The position numbers and the translations under genes are program-made. Of a stretch of 35,853 nucleotides of DNA, positions 24,135-33,506 are shown in pieces. Position 1 is the stretch's first letter; every line of letters starts with the position of its first letter. Source of the DNA: Bacteroidales bacterium KA00251 (lineage in GTDB: Bacteria; Bacteroidota; Bacteroidia; Bacteroidales; Porphyromonadaceae); the NCBI GenBank assembly GCA_001552775.1, contig KQ959260.1, positions 1,170-37,022 on the forward strand, written 5' to 3'. Below the pieces are notes generated by a model. The model made no database searches. It was not told the DNA's origin and was given only the letters and a program-made list of their open reading frames with translations.

Positions 24135-25316
24135 ATGGAGAGTCTCTACAGAACACACGATTATCTTTTGCGGACCAAGGGGAGTACACTTGTAAGAAAC
24201 CTCTTTTATGAGATCGATGAAAAAGAGAAACTCATCGGTATTGTGGGTTCTAGAGGGATTGGGAAAACCACTTTCCTCCTAGATTGGGTAGCACAGAAGT
24301 ACGACTCGCACGAGAAGCGTTGTCTCTACGTCAATCTCAATCAGTTTTTCTTTACCACGACGACCTTGGTGGACTTTGCAGAAACCTTTGTCTCCAATGG
24401 GGGAGAATTACTTTTGCTTGACCAAATCTTCAAGTATCCAGGCTGGCAAAAAGAGCTTCTTGTATGTAGAGAACGCTTCCCTCAACTACAGATAATCTAT
24501 ACCTGCTCCATGGCATTTGGCAATGCCGAAGAAAAAAACTTTCCAGGCAAGTGCTACCTTCTCCGAGGATTCTCCTTGAGAGAGTTTTTAGAAATAAAGA
24601 CAGGGATTACTCTTCCTACGATTTCTTTGGAAGACATCATCAAGCATCATCGGGAGTTTTGTCGTACCGTTCTTGAAAGTATTAATCCTTGCAATTGGAT
24701 GCAAGATTATTTACATCATGGCTACTATCCGCTGTTTCTGGAAAAGAGAAACTACAGCGAAAACCTTCTCAAGAACGTGAATATGATGCTAGAGGTGGAT
24801 ATGATGTACATTCGAAATATCGACCAAAGGCTCCTCCCAAAGTTGAGAAAACTCCTATACCTTATAGCTAAGGAGGCTCCCTCTTCAATTAATGTGTCTC
24901 GCCTTGCAAACAATATAGAAACTAGTCGTAGCACAGTAACGAACTATGTATTGGCAATGCAGGATGCTCATTTGCTTTCGCTTGTAGAACGTCGCACAGT
25001 CTCTGGCAACGTCACCGCGAAAACCCCCAGCAAAGTACTTATAGAGAACAGCAACCTTTGCTATGTACTAACTCCTGAAAGTATTGATTTGTCGGATGTT
25101 CTTCAGACGTTTTTCAGGAATCAAATAGGACCTCAATTCCATCTTACTTCCCCCTCCAAGCGTGGAGTTCACTTTGTGGTCGATGACCAATATGAGTTTC
25201 GCATAGATAAAGACAAAAGCTCGCGATACAATAGTGAGCGATACTATGCAATTCACGAACTCTCTATAGGACGAGACAACCAAATTCCTCTGTGGGTCTT
25301 CGGCTTCCTTTATTAG
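24135..25316 (+). CDS. AAA_14/DUF4143-family P-loop ATPase
   Basis: The N-terminal ATPase domain has Walker A GSRGIGKT (38-45) and Walker B ELLLLDQIFKYPGW starting at 91, with Gln97 where the catalytic Glu normally follows Asp96. A helical middle region and a winged-helix-like segment (about 230-290, with SRSTVTNYVLAMQDAHLL) precede a DUF4143-type C-terminal domain that ends PLWVFGFLY. The length of 393 residues is normal and the end looks complete. Such ATPases are scattered, often multicopy, in Bacteroidetes and their role is unknown. It is monocistronic with its own strong promoter and lies directly right of palindrome copy 2. Confidence 0.87.
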   Translation: MESLYRTHDYLLRTKGSTLVRNLFYEIDEKEKLIGIVGSRGIGKTTFLLDWVAQKYDSHEKRCLYVNLNQFFFTTTTLVDFAETFVSNGGELLLLDQIFKYPGWQKELLVCRERFPQLQIIYTCSMAFGNAEEKNFPGKCYLLRGFSLREFLEIKTGITLPTISLEDIIKHHREFCRTVLESINPCNWMQDYLHHGYYPLFLEKRNYSENLLKNVNMMLEVDMMYIRNIDQRLLPKLRKLLYLIAKEAPSSINVSRLANNIETSRSTVTNYVLAMQDAHLLSLVERRTVSGNVTAKTPSKVLIENSNLCYVLTPESIDLSDVLQTFFRNQIGPQFHLTSPSKRGVHFVVDDQYEFRIDKDKSSRYNSERYYAIHELSIGRDNQIPLWVFGFLY

Positions 25317-25370
25317 AGAGCTTGCTCCCCCCCCTACTGATCAAACTAAAATCCTCGTTTACTCTTTGTT

Positions 25371-25387
25371 CACCTCCCTTTTAGGTG
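25371..25387 (+). promoter_or_regulatory. Small hairpin in the nifJ leader
   Basis: CACCT and AGGTG can pair around a 7-nt loop, 53 nt before the nifJ start. ACTCTTTG at 25361-25368 is a near match to the -7 box (one change). Weak evidence for regulation. Confidence 0.3.
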
Positions 25388-25440
25388 TCCAATAGAAACG
25401 ATATAAGAGAAAAAAAATAAAGAGAGAATAATAGGTAATT

Positions 25441-28400
25441 ATGGCAAACACACTTAAGAAAATGACATGCGATGGCAATACAGCAGCAGCACACATTGCC
25501 TACATGTTTAGTGAAGTGGCAGCAATCTACCCTATCACGCCATCCTCAACGATGGCCGAACTAGTAGACCAATGGGCTGCTGAAGAACGAAAAAACATCT
25601 TCGGTGAAATCGTAAATGTGCAGGAAATGCAGAGCGAAGCCGGTGCAGCCGGTGCTATGCATGGATCCCTTCAAGCAGGAGCACTCACCTCTACTTTTAC
25701 GGCATCACAGGGACTTCTGCTTATGCTCCCCAATATGTACAAGATCTCTGGTGAGCTTTTACCAGGAGTCTTTCACGTATCGGCTCGAGCACTTGCAGCA
25801 CAATCTCTTTCCATCTTCGGAGACCACCAAGACGTAATGAGTGCCCGTATGACGGGGATGGCTCAATTGGTAACAAGTAGCGTGCAAGAAGTAATGGACC
25901 TTGCAGGAGTGGCCCACCTTGCTGCGATTAAGTCGCGAGTGCCTTTCGTTCACTTTTTTGATGGATTCCGTACTTCTCACGAAATTCAAAAGATAGAGGC
26001 TCTCTCAGAAGATGATCTTCGCCCACTCATTGACCAGCAAGCTCTCAGAGAATTCCGTCAGCGTGCTCTAAACCCCAATACTCCTGTTACGAGAGGTACC
26101 GCACAAAATGGCGACGTATACTTCCAAGCCCGCGAAGCCTCCAATCCTTTCTACGATACACTTCCCGATATCGTACAAGGTTATATGGATGAGATTGCAA
26201 AAATCACAGGTCGCCAGCATCACCTCTTTGACTACTATGGAGATGAGAAGGCCGAACAAGTGATCATCGCAATGGGGTCTGTAACTGAAACAATCCGTGA
26301 AGTAGTTGACCATCTACGTACTCAAGGAAAGAAAGTGGGCTTACTTTCTATCCATCTTTATCGTCCTTTCTCCGTTTCTCACTTCCTCAAAGCTCTACCC
26401 GAAACCGTAAAACGTATCGCTGTACTGGATAGAACTAAGGAACCAGGAGCTATGGGCGAGCCCCTTTATCTTGATGTACGCAATGCTTTCTATGGTATTG
26501 ACAATGCACCTGAAATAGTAGGGGGTCGCTATGGACTTAGCTCTAAAGATACTACTCCTGCACACATCCTTGCTGTCTTCCAAAACTTAGAGCTCCCCGA
26601 GCCCAAGAATCACTTTACAATCGGCATAGTGGACGATGTAACCTTCACTTCGTTGCCCCAGCTAGAGGATGTAATCTTTGAAGATGATGGTACTTTTGAA
26701 GCAAAGTTCTTTGGTCTTGGAGCAGATGGTACAGTAGGAGCTAACAAAAACTCAGTAAAAATCATCGGAGACAACACCCCCAAGTATTGTCAAGCCTACT
26801 TTGCCTACGACTCAAAAAAATCAGGAGGTTTTACGGCTTCGCACCTTCGCTTTGGAGATAAACCCATCCGCTCGCCCTACTTGGTAGTTACTCCCAACTT
26901 TGTAGCATGCCACGTACCCGCCTACCTTCATATGTATGATGTACTCAAAGGGCTTAAGAAAAATGGGACATTCCTTCTTAATGCAATTTGGGAAAAGGAT
27001 GATGTGGAAAGACACCTCCCCAATAAGGTAAAGCGTTACCTAGCCAAAAACAACATTCGCTTCTACTGTATCAATGCAACTGCCATTGCACAAGAAATTG
27101 GACTTGGCAACCGTACTAACACCATTTTGCAATCTGCATTCTTTAAGATTGCCAATGTGATTCCTTACGAACTTGCCGTTGAGCAGATGAAAAAGTTCAT
27201 CGTAAAGAGCTATGGTAGAAAAGGGGAAGAGGTAGTAAATAAAAACTTCCAAGCAGTTGATCAAGGGGAAAACGTTATTGAAATAGAAGTAAAGCCAGAA
27301 TGGGCCAATCTCCCTGATGATCCTACTGAAGAGCATCCACGCGACACGGAATTCATAAAAAATGTGGTGCGAGTAATGAATGCGCAGCGTGGAGACGATC
27401 TTCCTGTATCCACCTTCAAGGGTAGAGAAGATGGCACATGGGATACAGGTACCTCCGCTAGTGAAAAGCGTGGTGTAGCAGCATTCGTGCCTGAGTGGAT
27501 ATCTGAAAATTGTATTCAGTGTAACCAATGTGCTTACGTATGCCCTCACGCCACAATTAGACCTTTCCTTCTCAATCAGGGAGAACAGGAAAAAACAGGA
27601 GTTACCACACTTCCTGCTCAAGGAAAAGTATTTAAAGAAGCTGGTCTAGGCTTCCGAATGCAGGTAAATGTGCTTGACTGTCTAGGATGTAGCAATTGCG
27701 TCAATGTATGTCCTGGAAATAAAAACGGCAAGGCTCTCCATATGATTCCTCTTGATGACAAAGCTCGAAAAGAGCAAGAAAATTGGGATAAGATGGAATT
27801 TGAAGTGACCAACAAAGCAGAGCTAGTAGACGTGACTGCCAACGTGAAGAACTCACAGTTTGCCACACCTCTATTCCAATATAGTGGTGCTTGTGCAGGT
27901 TGTGGAGAAACTCCTTACGTGAAACTCATTTCTCAACTCTTTGGAGATCGTCAGATCGTAGCCAATGCTACAGGGTGTTCGTCAATCTACTCTTCAAGTG
28001 CTCCTACGACAGCCTACACAGTCAACGAAAAAGGACAAGGCCCCGCTTGGGCAAACTCTCTTTTCGAAGACAATGCCGAGTTTGGCTTTGGGATGACTCT
28101 CGCTTCACGCACACTACGCAAACGCTTGCAAGAGACCATCGTTTCTATTCTCAACAGTGGAAAGGCTAACGAAGCACTTCAAGCCCCTCTTCAAGAGTGG
28201 CTCGACAACTTCGACAATGGAGCTGAAACAAGACGTCTTAGCGATGTTATCTGCCCCCTCCTAGAGCAAGAAAAAGGCTCAGAATGGGAAGAAGTTCGCG
28301 GATTGAAAAACTATTTTGTAAAGCCCTCTCAATGGATAATTGGTGGTGACGGCTGGGCATACGATATTGGCTATGGAGGTCTTGACCACGTGCTTGCCTC

Positions 28401-28998
28401 AGGAGCGAACGTGAATGTACTCGTACTAGATACTGAAGTTTACTCCAATACCGGTGGACAATCTTCAAAAAGTACACCTAAGGGTGCTGTAGCCAAGTTT
28501 GCATCCAATGGGAAACGCGTCCGCAAAAAGGATTTAGGCTTGATGGCAACCACTTATGGGTACGTGTATGTAGCACAAATCGCAATGGGGTCCAACCAAG
28601 CACAAACTCTCAAAGTGTTGAAAGAAGCTGAAGCATACAACGGTCCTTCTCTAGTGATCGCCTACTCGCCCTGTATCTCTCATGGGATAAAAGGTGGTAT
28701 GGGTATGTCGCAAATGGAAGAAAAGCTAGCTGTAGAGTGTGGCTACTGGCACCTTTGGAGCTACAACCCCGATAATATTGAAGAAGGAAAGAACCCCTTC
28801 AAGCTTGATAGTCGCAAGCCGAAGTGGGAACTATTCAAAGACTTCCTTAAACGCGAAGTCCGCTACTCTTCTCTCTACAAACAGTTCCCCAACGAAGCAG
28901 AAGAACTAGCAGAGGCCTCTTTGACAGCTGCCAAGTACCGCTATCAGTCTTATCTCCGCATGGAAAGTATTGACTGGAGTGCTACAGAAGAAGAATAG
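25441..28998 (+). CDS. nifJ: Pyruvate:ferredoxin (flavodoxin) oxidoreductase
   Basis: The oxygen-sensitive enzyme oxidises pyruvate to acetyl-CoA and CO2 and reduces ferredoxin or flavodoxin; it is central to anaerobic fermentation. All domains are fused in one 1185-residue chain. The N-terminal pyruvate domain shows YPITPSSTMAE and EMQSEAGAAGAMHGSLQAGA. A two-cluster ferredoxin domain has C691, C694, C697, C701 and C747, C750, C753, C757. The thiamine-diphosphate domain has cluster cysteines C818 and C821 (CAGCGE), then GGDGWAYDIGYGG and EVYSNTGGQSSKSTPKGA. All three [4Fe-4S] sites appear intact. It is monocistronic, with a terminator at 29037. Confidence 0.97.
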   Translation: MANTLKKMTCDGNTAAAHIAYMFSEVAAIYPITPSSTMAELVDQWAAEERKNIFGEIVNVQEMQSEAGAAGAMHGSLQAGALTSTFTASQGLLLMLPNMYKISGELLPGVFHVSARALAAQSLSIFGDHQDVMSARMTGMAQLVTSSVQEVMDLAGVAHLAAIKSRVPFVHFFDGFRTSHEIQKIEALSEDDLRPLIDQQALREFRQRALNPNTPVTRGTAQNGDVYFQAREASNPFYDTLPDIVQGYMDEIAKITGRQHHLFDYYGDEKAEQVIIAMGSVTETIREVVDHLRTQGKKVGLLSIHLYRPFSVSHFLKALPETVKRIAVLDRTKEPGAMGEPLYLDVRNAFYGIDNAPEIVGGRYGLSSKDTTPAHILAVFQNLELPEPKNHFTIGIVDDVTFTSLPQLEDVIFEDDGTFEAKFFGLGADGTVGANKNSVKIIGDNTPKYCQAYFAYDSKKSGGFTASHLRFGDKPIRSPYLVVTPNFVACHVPAYLHMYDVLKGLKKNGTFLLNAIWEKDDVERHLPNKVKRYLAKNNIRFYCINATAIAQEIGLGNRTNTILQSAFFKIANVIPYELAVEQMKKFIVKSYGRKGEEVVNKNFQAVDQGENVIEIEVKPEWANLPDDPTEEHPRDTEFIKNVVRVMNAQRGDDLPVSTFKGREDGTWDTGTSASEKRGVAAFVPEWISENCIQCNQCAYVCPHATIRPFLLNQGEQEKTGVTTLPAQGKVFKEAGLGFRMQVNVLDCLGCSNCVNVCPGNKNGKALHMIPLDDKARKEQENWDKMEFEVTNKAELVDVTANVKNSQFATPLFQYSGACAGCGETPYVKLISQLFGDRQIVANATGCSSIYSSSAPTTAYTVNEKGQGPAWANSLFEDNAEFGFGMTLASRTLRKRLQETIVSILNSGKANEALQAPLQEWLDNFDNGAETRRLSDVICPLLEQEKGSEWEEVRGLKNYFVKPSQWIIGGDGWAYDIGYGGLDHVLASGANVNVLVLDTEVYSNTGGQSSKSTPKGAVAKFASNGKRVRKKDLGLMATTYGYVYVAQIAMGSNQAQTLKVLKEAEAYNGPSLVIAYSPCISHGIKGGMGMSQMEEKLAVECGYWHLWSYNPDNIEEGKNPFKLDSRKPKWELFKDFLKREVRYSSLYKQFPNEAEELAEASLTAAKYRYQSYLRMESIDWSATEEE

Positions 28999-29036
28999 CC
29001 AAGTTCCTCTGAAAAGATCACTAAAACACAGGATAC

Positions 29037-29074
29037 TCCCCTCAGCTAGCAAAGCTAAGCTGGGGGGATTTTTT
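29037..29074 (+). terminator. Terminator after nifJ
   Basis: TCCCCTCAGCT pairs with AGCTGGGGGGA, including one T-G wobble, around a 10-nt loop. A six-base T-run follows. Confidence 0.87.
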
Positions 29075-29247
29075 ATTCGTTCGTAAAGCTTGTCGAATAA
29101 TCCTTCGGTCTTAAAATTTGTATCTATACATTATCCTCTCAAGAAGTTTTACTGGCATTTCCAGAGCTTTCTTATGATAAAGGAATACAAGCTTATTAGA
29201 CAATTGATTATTCCTACTAGCTAGACGTTCAACTGAGACTTTTTCAG

Positions 29248-29255
29248 TACTTTTG
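29248..29255 (+). promoter_or_regulatory. -7 box for the AI-2E permease–MATE genes
   Basis: TACTTTTG matches TAnnTTTG, 62 nt before the chosen start codon. No clear -33 box. Confidence 0.45.
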
Positions 29256-29317
29256 CGATAACTCCATGGGATCTGAGCGTATTCACGGCAGTAGAAGGCT
29301 CCTCGTGCTCAACGAAA

Positions 29318-30598
29318 ATGAGCTTTACTTCCAAGCAAACAGACCTCAGCAAAAGCAACTTCACCGATCTAAATGGTATGGAAAAAGAGCGTACTTCCTC
29401 CAACGAACAGTGTGCAAAGTCACCAAACGAAAAGGCAAAAGCAAAAAACAATTTTCCATTAGCAGACATGCTAAAGGGGCTTTCCTTCAACGATACGAAA
29501 AGATTTTACTTTTTGTCGTTACTCTTTTTAATTTTTCTGCTTATTCTTCTCTTCAACAAACAAATCCTCAGCTACGCAAGCTCGTTTCTTGGTGCAATCA
29601 CTCTCTTTGCCGTATTGCGTAGCCCTATGCGTATCCTAACTATCCGCTATAAGTGGAAAAAGTGGTTGGCCTCAGGTTTTCTGACTATTCTTGCCATCAT
29701 TCTTTTCCTTATTCCATTGGGTGGCATTGTATTTATGCTCATTGATCTACTTTCAAATAGTTCATTTGATTTTGCTGAAATATGGGAACAAGCAAGGAAG
29801 TGGAATGGTGTGGTTTTTGAGCGTTTCAACGTCAATCTCCTCTCCATTGACACCGTAAAAGCCATGTCTGCAATAGGACAAAAGGTTCTCACGTGGCTCT
29901 TTTCTAACCTTTCTTCACTAGCGATCAACTCCGTGCTAATGATCTTCCTGCTCTACTATATGCTTTATCAAAGAGACTCTTTTGAGAGAGCCATTAGAGA
30001 GCTACTCCCCTTCACGCAAGAGAATAAAGGAATCCTCGTAAAGGAATCAAAAAAAATCATCGTTACTAACGCGATCAGTGTACCAGTACTCGCTCTTATA
30101 CAAGGTCTTTTTGCCTATTGCGGTTATTTTTTCTTAGGGGTCTCCAATCCTCTATTTTTTGCTATTCTTACAGCTTTCTCTACGATCATACCGATCGTTG
30201 GTACAATGATTGTGTACATGCCAATTGCCCTTTACTTTGCAATTGAGCAAGAGTGGCTCCATGCCCTAATTATGTTTCTTTATGGGCTTATCATCATTGG
30301 AGGAGTAGACAATGTAGCACGTTTTCTCTTACAGAAATGGATTGCCGATATTCATCCACTGATCACGGTCTTTGGGGTTATCTTTGGGATGGCAGTCTTT
30401 GGTTTTTGGGGAGTTATCTTCGGACCTCTTCTTATCTCTCTTCTTATTCTCTTCCTCAATATGTATCGCCACGACTATGTGCATGGTTCTAGAGCAGTCC
30501 CACGAGTTACAAGTCCTGTCAAGGAAAGTGCCTCTAGTGAAGAATTGATAGAAAAGTGGCAAACAATCAAGGAGAAGAGACAAGCAAAGAAACAATAA
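29318..30598 (+). CDS. AI-2E family (PF01594-type) membrane permease
   Basis: An inner-membrane protein with about seven to eight hydrophobic segments between residues 65 and 395 and hydrophilic ends. The paired helices near the start, the long extramembrane loop (about 150-210) and the late PIVGTMIVYMPIALYF and FGPLLISLLILFLNM blocks fit the AI-2E/TqsA/PerM superfamily. Members are proposed to export AI-2 or act as Na+/H+ antiporters, so the family name does not fix the substrate. The start is uncertain: an alternative ATG lies at 29378, and the first 60 residues are polar and poorly conserved. A GTG-start MATE gene follows after 25 nt. Confidence 0.85.
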   Translation: MSFTSKQTDLSKSNFTDLNGMEKERTSSNEQCAKSPNEKAKAKNNFPLADMLKGLSFNDTKRFYFLSLLFLIFLLILLFNKQILSYASSFLGAITLFAVLRSPMRILTIRYKWKKWLASGFLTILAIILFLIPLGGIVFMLIDLLSNSSFDFAEIWEQARKWNGVVFERFNVNLLSIDTVKAMSAIGQKVLTWLFSNLSSLAINSVLMIFLLYYMLYQRDSFERAIRELLPFTQENKGILVKESKKIIVTNAISVPVLALIQGLFAYCGYFFLGVSNPLFFAILTAFSTIIPIVGTMIVYMPIALYFAIEQEWLHALIMFLYGLIIIGGVDNVARFLLQKWIADIHPLITVFGVIFGMAVFGFWGVIFGPLLISLLILFLNMYRHDYVHGSRAVPRVTSPVKESASSEELIEKWQTIKEKRQAKKQ

Positions 30599-30623
30599 TG
30601 CGCTTGGCTAGAGTAGAAAAGCA

Positions 30624-31985
30624 GTGAGTAACCAAGAATCTGCTCGTGCCATTGATCTTACTCAAGGCAACTTCAAGCGGCAACTGATCAAGCTAGCCAC
30701 TCCTATCATAGGCACAAGCTTTATTCAAATAGCTTACACCTTTACCGATATGGCATGGGTGGGGCATATGGGAAGCAAAGAGCTTTCTATTGTGAGCTCT
30801 GCGGGTGTGCTTACTTGGCTTGCAACAACCTTTGGAATGATGACAAAGGTCGGCGCAGAAGCCTTTGTGGCCCAAGCTCTCGGAGCCAAAAACTATGAGC
30901 GTGCAAAGCTTTACGTCCGACACAATTTTACCCTAGCCCTTTGGCTCGCACTTGCACTAATTGCGCTATTTGCTTTTGTGGGGGGGCGATTTCTTTCTCT
31001 TTATGGTCTTGAGGAGACTATTCACAAGGGATCGAAAAGCTACCTATACATTGCCATGGTAGGCTTTATCCCGCTTTTTACCTCCTTTGCTCTAAGTGGC
31101 AGCTACAATGCTTCTGGATACAGTAAGACACCCTTTAAAATAAATGCAATTGGGCTTGTCACCAACATGATTTTAGACCCTATTTTTATCTATGTAATAG
31201 GATGGGGTACAGATGGCTCTGCGGTGGCCACCGTGTTTTCACAACTGCTTGTTTTTCTCTTCTTCCTTCGAGAGATTCGATGGGGGCATGCTTTGCTGGG
31301 AGAGCGTTTTCCGCTCTTGGTAAGGCTCCGCAAAAAAGAAACGTTACAGATCGTAAAACTTGGCTTGCCTATTACGCTACTGAACGCTCTTTTCTCAATC
31401 ATCTCCTTTGTGATGGGAATAATCGCCTCACGTGCAGGATCACACATTGGACTAGTTGTAATTACTTCTGGAGGGCAACTAGAAGCGATTTCTTGGAATA
31501 CTAGCCAAGGACTAAGCACAGCTCTAACCTCTTTTGTCGGGCAAAACTATGCAGCAGGCAAGCTGACACGCCTTAAAAGAGGATTCCGTTTTATACTCTC
31601 TACTTCTATTCTCCTTGGGGTAATCACCACTTGCTTTTATTTTTTCTGCGGTGAATGGTTTTTCTCGCTTATCGTAAATGACCCCATTGCTTATGTTGAG
31701 GGAGGACGTTACTTTCGCATAAGTGCCATTTCTCAAATTTTCATGATGGCAGAGATTACTACACAAGGGCTATTTTATGGTACGGGAAGAAGCTCTGTAC
31801 CTAGCTCCATATCTATCCTTGGGAACCTCCTTCGTATCCCTCTTGCACTCCTCTTATTATCTGCAGGATGGGGGCTTTCAGGTATCTGGTGGGCAATCTC
31901 TTTTACAGCTTTTCTCAAAGGGGGTGTGGCATTATCCTTTATTCCCTGGCTCAAAAAGCGCATTGTAGCAAAAGAGTTTGTCTAA
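30624..31985 (+). CDS. MATE family efflux transporter
   Basis: A 453-residue inner-membrane multidrug/toxin extrusion transporter with about 12 transmembrane segments in two repeat halves. Family signatures are LIKLATPIIGTSFIQIAY near the start, AYTFTDMAWVGHMG in helix 2, and SWNTSQGLSTALTSFVGQNYAAGK in the second half, the usual Gly-Gln-Asn site. The start codon is GTG at 30624, because a stop lies 13 nt upstream and no ATG is available until an internal Met. It probably forms an operon with the AI-2E permease. Export of drugs or metabolites by Na+ or H+ exchange is inferred; the substrate is unknown. Confidence 0.92.
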   Translation: MSNQESARAIDLTQGNFKRQLIKLATPIIGTSFIQIAYTFTDMAWVGHMGSKELSIVSSAGVLTWLATTFGMMTKVGAEAFVAQALGAKNYERAKLYVRHNFTLALWLALALIALFAFVGGRFLSLYGLEETIHKGSKSYLYIAMVGFIPLFTSFALSGSYNASGYSKTPFKINAIGLVTNMILDPIFIYVIGWGTDGSAVATVFSQLLVFLFFLREIRWGHALLGERFPLLVRLRKKETLQIVKLGLPITLLNALFSIISFVMGIIASRAGSHIGLVVITSGGQLEAISWNTSQGLSTALTSFVGQNYAAGKLTRLKRGFRFILSTSILLGVITTCFYFFCGEWFFSLIVNDPIAYVEGGRYFRISAISQIFMMAEITTQGLFYGTGRSSVPSSISILGNLLRIPLALLLLSAGWGLSGIWWAISFTAFLKGGVALSFIPWLKKRIVAKEFV

Positions 31986-32135
31986 CTAGTAGAAGGCTTC
32001 GACGAAGCCTTTGCGCAACTCTCATTTTCTGACTTTAGGCTTTCAATACAACGGTATAACTGGCATTGCAGTTTTCCACTTTACAACTGGGCAATGAGTA
32101 GACAATAAGAAGGCTACACATAAACTATCATTTTG

Positions 32136-32143
32136 TATCTTTG
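32136..32143 (+). promoter_or_regulatory. Upstream -7 candidate for manC
   Basis: TATCTTTG, an exact match to TAnnTTTG, lies 167 nt before the manC start. A second match, TAACTTTG, at 32265-32272 is closer. Neither has a convincing -33 box. Confidence 0.45.
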
Positions 32144-32264
32144 TAGTGGTAGGGACTCTTCTCTGGAAAGTCTCTGTATCCCTTTCCTCTCTTGTGTACC
32201 TTTCCTTTAAGGCACCCTTACGTAACGAGAGAAACTATAGAGCGCCCGTTTCAAGAGAGGGAAC

Positions 32265-32272
32265 TAACTTTG
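32265..32272 (+). promoter_or_regulatory. Proximal -7 candidate for manC
   Basis: TAACTTTG matches TAnnTTTG, 38 nt before the manC start codon. Confidence 0.5.
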
Positions 32273-32310
32273 CGTAAAAATACCATAGCACTAAATCATT
32301 ACCGAGCATT

Positions 32311-33399
32311 ATGATCGACAAAAAAAACTACTGTGTAATTATGAGCGGAGGGGTAGGGAGCCGCTTTTGGCCTGTAAGTCGTACGAAGAAACCCAAGCAG
32401 TTTCTTGACTTCTTTGGCTATGGGAAGACCCTTTTACAAAGCACCTTCGATAGATTTTCCTCCTTTATAGACCCCGATAATATCCTCGTTGTTACCAATC
32501 AAGCTTACGCTGAGGAAACACTACGCCAACTTCCCCTTCTCAAGGAAGAAAATCTGCTCTTGGAACCCGTGAGAAGAAACACGGCACCCTGTATTGCTTA
32601 TGCTTCCTATAAAATAGGTCGCCGTTGTCCTGATGCTTCTATTTTTGTCACTCCCAGCGACCATGTCATTTTAGACGAAAAGCGTTTTACTGAAATCGCA
32701 CAAAGAGCTCTTTCATTTGTCCAGCACAACGATTATCTAATTACACTCGGAATACTAGCAACACGCCCCGAAACAGGCTATGGGTATATACAGTGGAGCG
32801 ACGAAACTATTGACGGCTTTCACAAAGTGAAAGTATTTACAGAAAAACCAAGTCAAGAACTGGCTGAGTTGTTTGTAAAAAGTGGCGATTTCCTATGGAA
32901 TAGCGGTATGTTTGTATGGAATGTACCCACGATCTCCTATGCTCTTCAAACACATCAACCCGAGCTTTATGAGCTACTTAAACCAGCCTCTTCGCTCTAC
33001 GACACGGAAGATGAAAAGGCTTTCATAGAGAAAATCTTTCCTACCTGTCCAAGCATTTCCATTGATTATGGAGTAATGGAAAAAGCAACCAATGTACTAG
33101 TATTGCCAAGCGACTTTGGATGGGCAGACTTGGGAACGTGGAGCTCGGTATACGACTATGCACCTAAAGATAAAGAGGGAGGCAACGTTTCTACACAAAG
33201 TGCCTGCTTCTTTCACGAGTCGAAAGGAAATATTGTTACGATCTCAGATCCTGATAAAGTTGCCGTAGTGCAAGGAGTTGACGACTGCATCATTGCCGAC
33301 TGTGACAACGTACTTCTTATTTGCAAAAAAGATCAAGAAAGTCGCATAAAAAGCTTTATGACGGAAGTTGAACTCAAACACGGGAAAGAGTATATCTAG
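32311..33399 (+). CDS. manC: Mannose-1-phosphate guanylyltransferase
   Basis: A cytoplasmic nucleotidyltransferase making GDP-mannose from mannose 1-phosphate and GTP, for surface glycans. The signature GGVGSRFWPVSRTKKPKQF (13-31) holds the nucleotide-binding Gly-rich loop and the catalytic Arg and Lys. VTPSDHVI and the later FTEKPS and SIDYGVMEKA motifs also match. At 362 residues it lacks the C-terminal phosphomannose isomerase domain of the long bifunctional forms. It may be fed by the phosphohexomutase at 9053 if that enzyme acts on mannose phosphates, which is only inference. Confidence 0.93.
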   Translation: MIDKKNYCVIMSGGVGSRFWPVSRTKKPKQFLDFFGYGKTLLQSTFDRFSSFIDPDNILVVTNQAYAEETLRQLPLLKEENLLLEPVRRNTAPCIAYASYKIGRRCPDASIFVTPSDHVILDEKRFTEIAQRALSFVQHNDYLITLGILATRPETGYGYIQWSDETIDGFHKVKVFTEKPSQELAELFVKSGDFLWNSGMFVWNVPTISYALQTHQPELYELLKPASSLYDTEDEKAFIEKIFPTCPSISIDYGVMEKATNVLVLPSDFGWADLGTWSSVYDYAPKDKEGGNVSTQSACFFHESKGNIVTISDPDKVAVVQGVDDCIIADCDNVLLICKKDQESRIKSFMTEVELKHGKEYI

Positions 33400-33506
33400 C
33401 CCCTTCATTATAGTTTTCCTGCCTATTTTTTCAGTTTAAGGTCTCCAAAGGTTTTCTAAAAGCAAACATTGAGAAATCGGGTGAGGACTCCAAAAGAACA
33501 AAAGAA

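Larger units (their letters stand above)
28999..29317. other. Gap between nifJ and the AI-2E permease gene
   Basis: It holds the nifJ terminator and a probable -7 box for the next gene (29248-29255). Nothing else coding or structured was recognised. Confidence 0.5.
31986..32310. other. Gap between the MATE gene and manC
   Basis: An 8-bp hairpin (AAGGCTTC and GAAGCCTT at 31993-32011) follows the MATE stop but lacks a T-run, so it is a weak terminator. Two -7 candidates for manC are TATCTTTG (32136-32143) and TAACTTTG (32265-32272). The latter would leave a leader of about 35 nt. No gene was seen. Confidence 0.5.

Noticed and set aside
27040-27621. 193-codon minus-strand frame inside nifJ
   Set aside because: It is opposite well-conserved nifJ coding sequence and shows no protein-like motifs.
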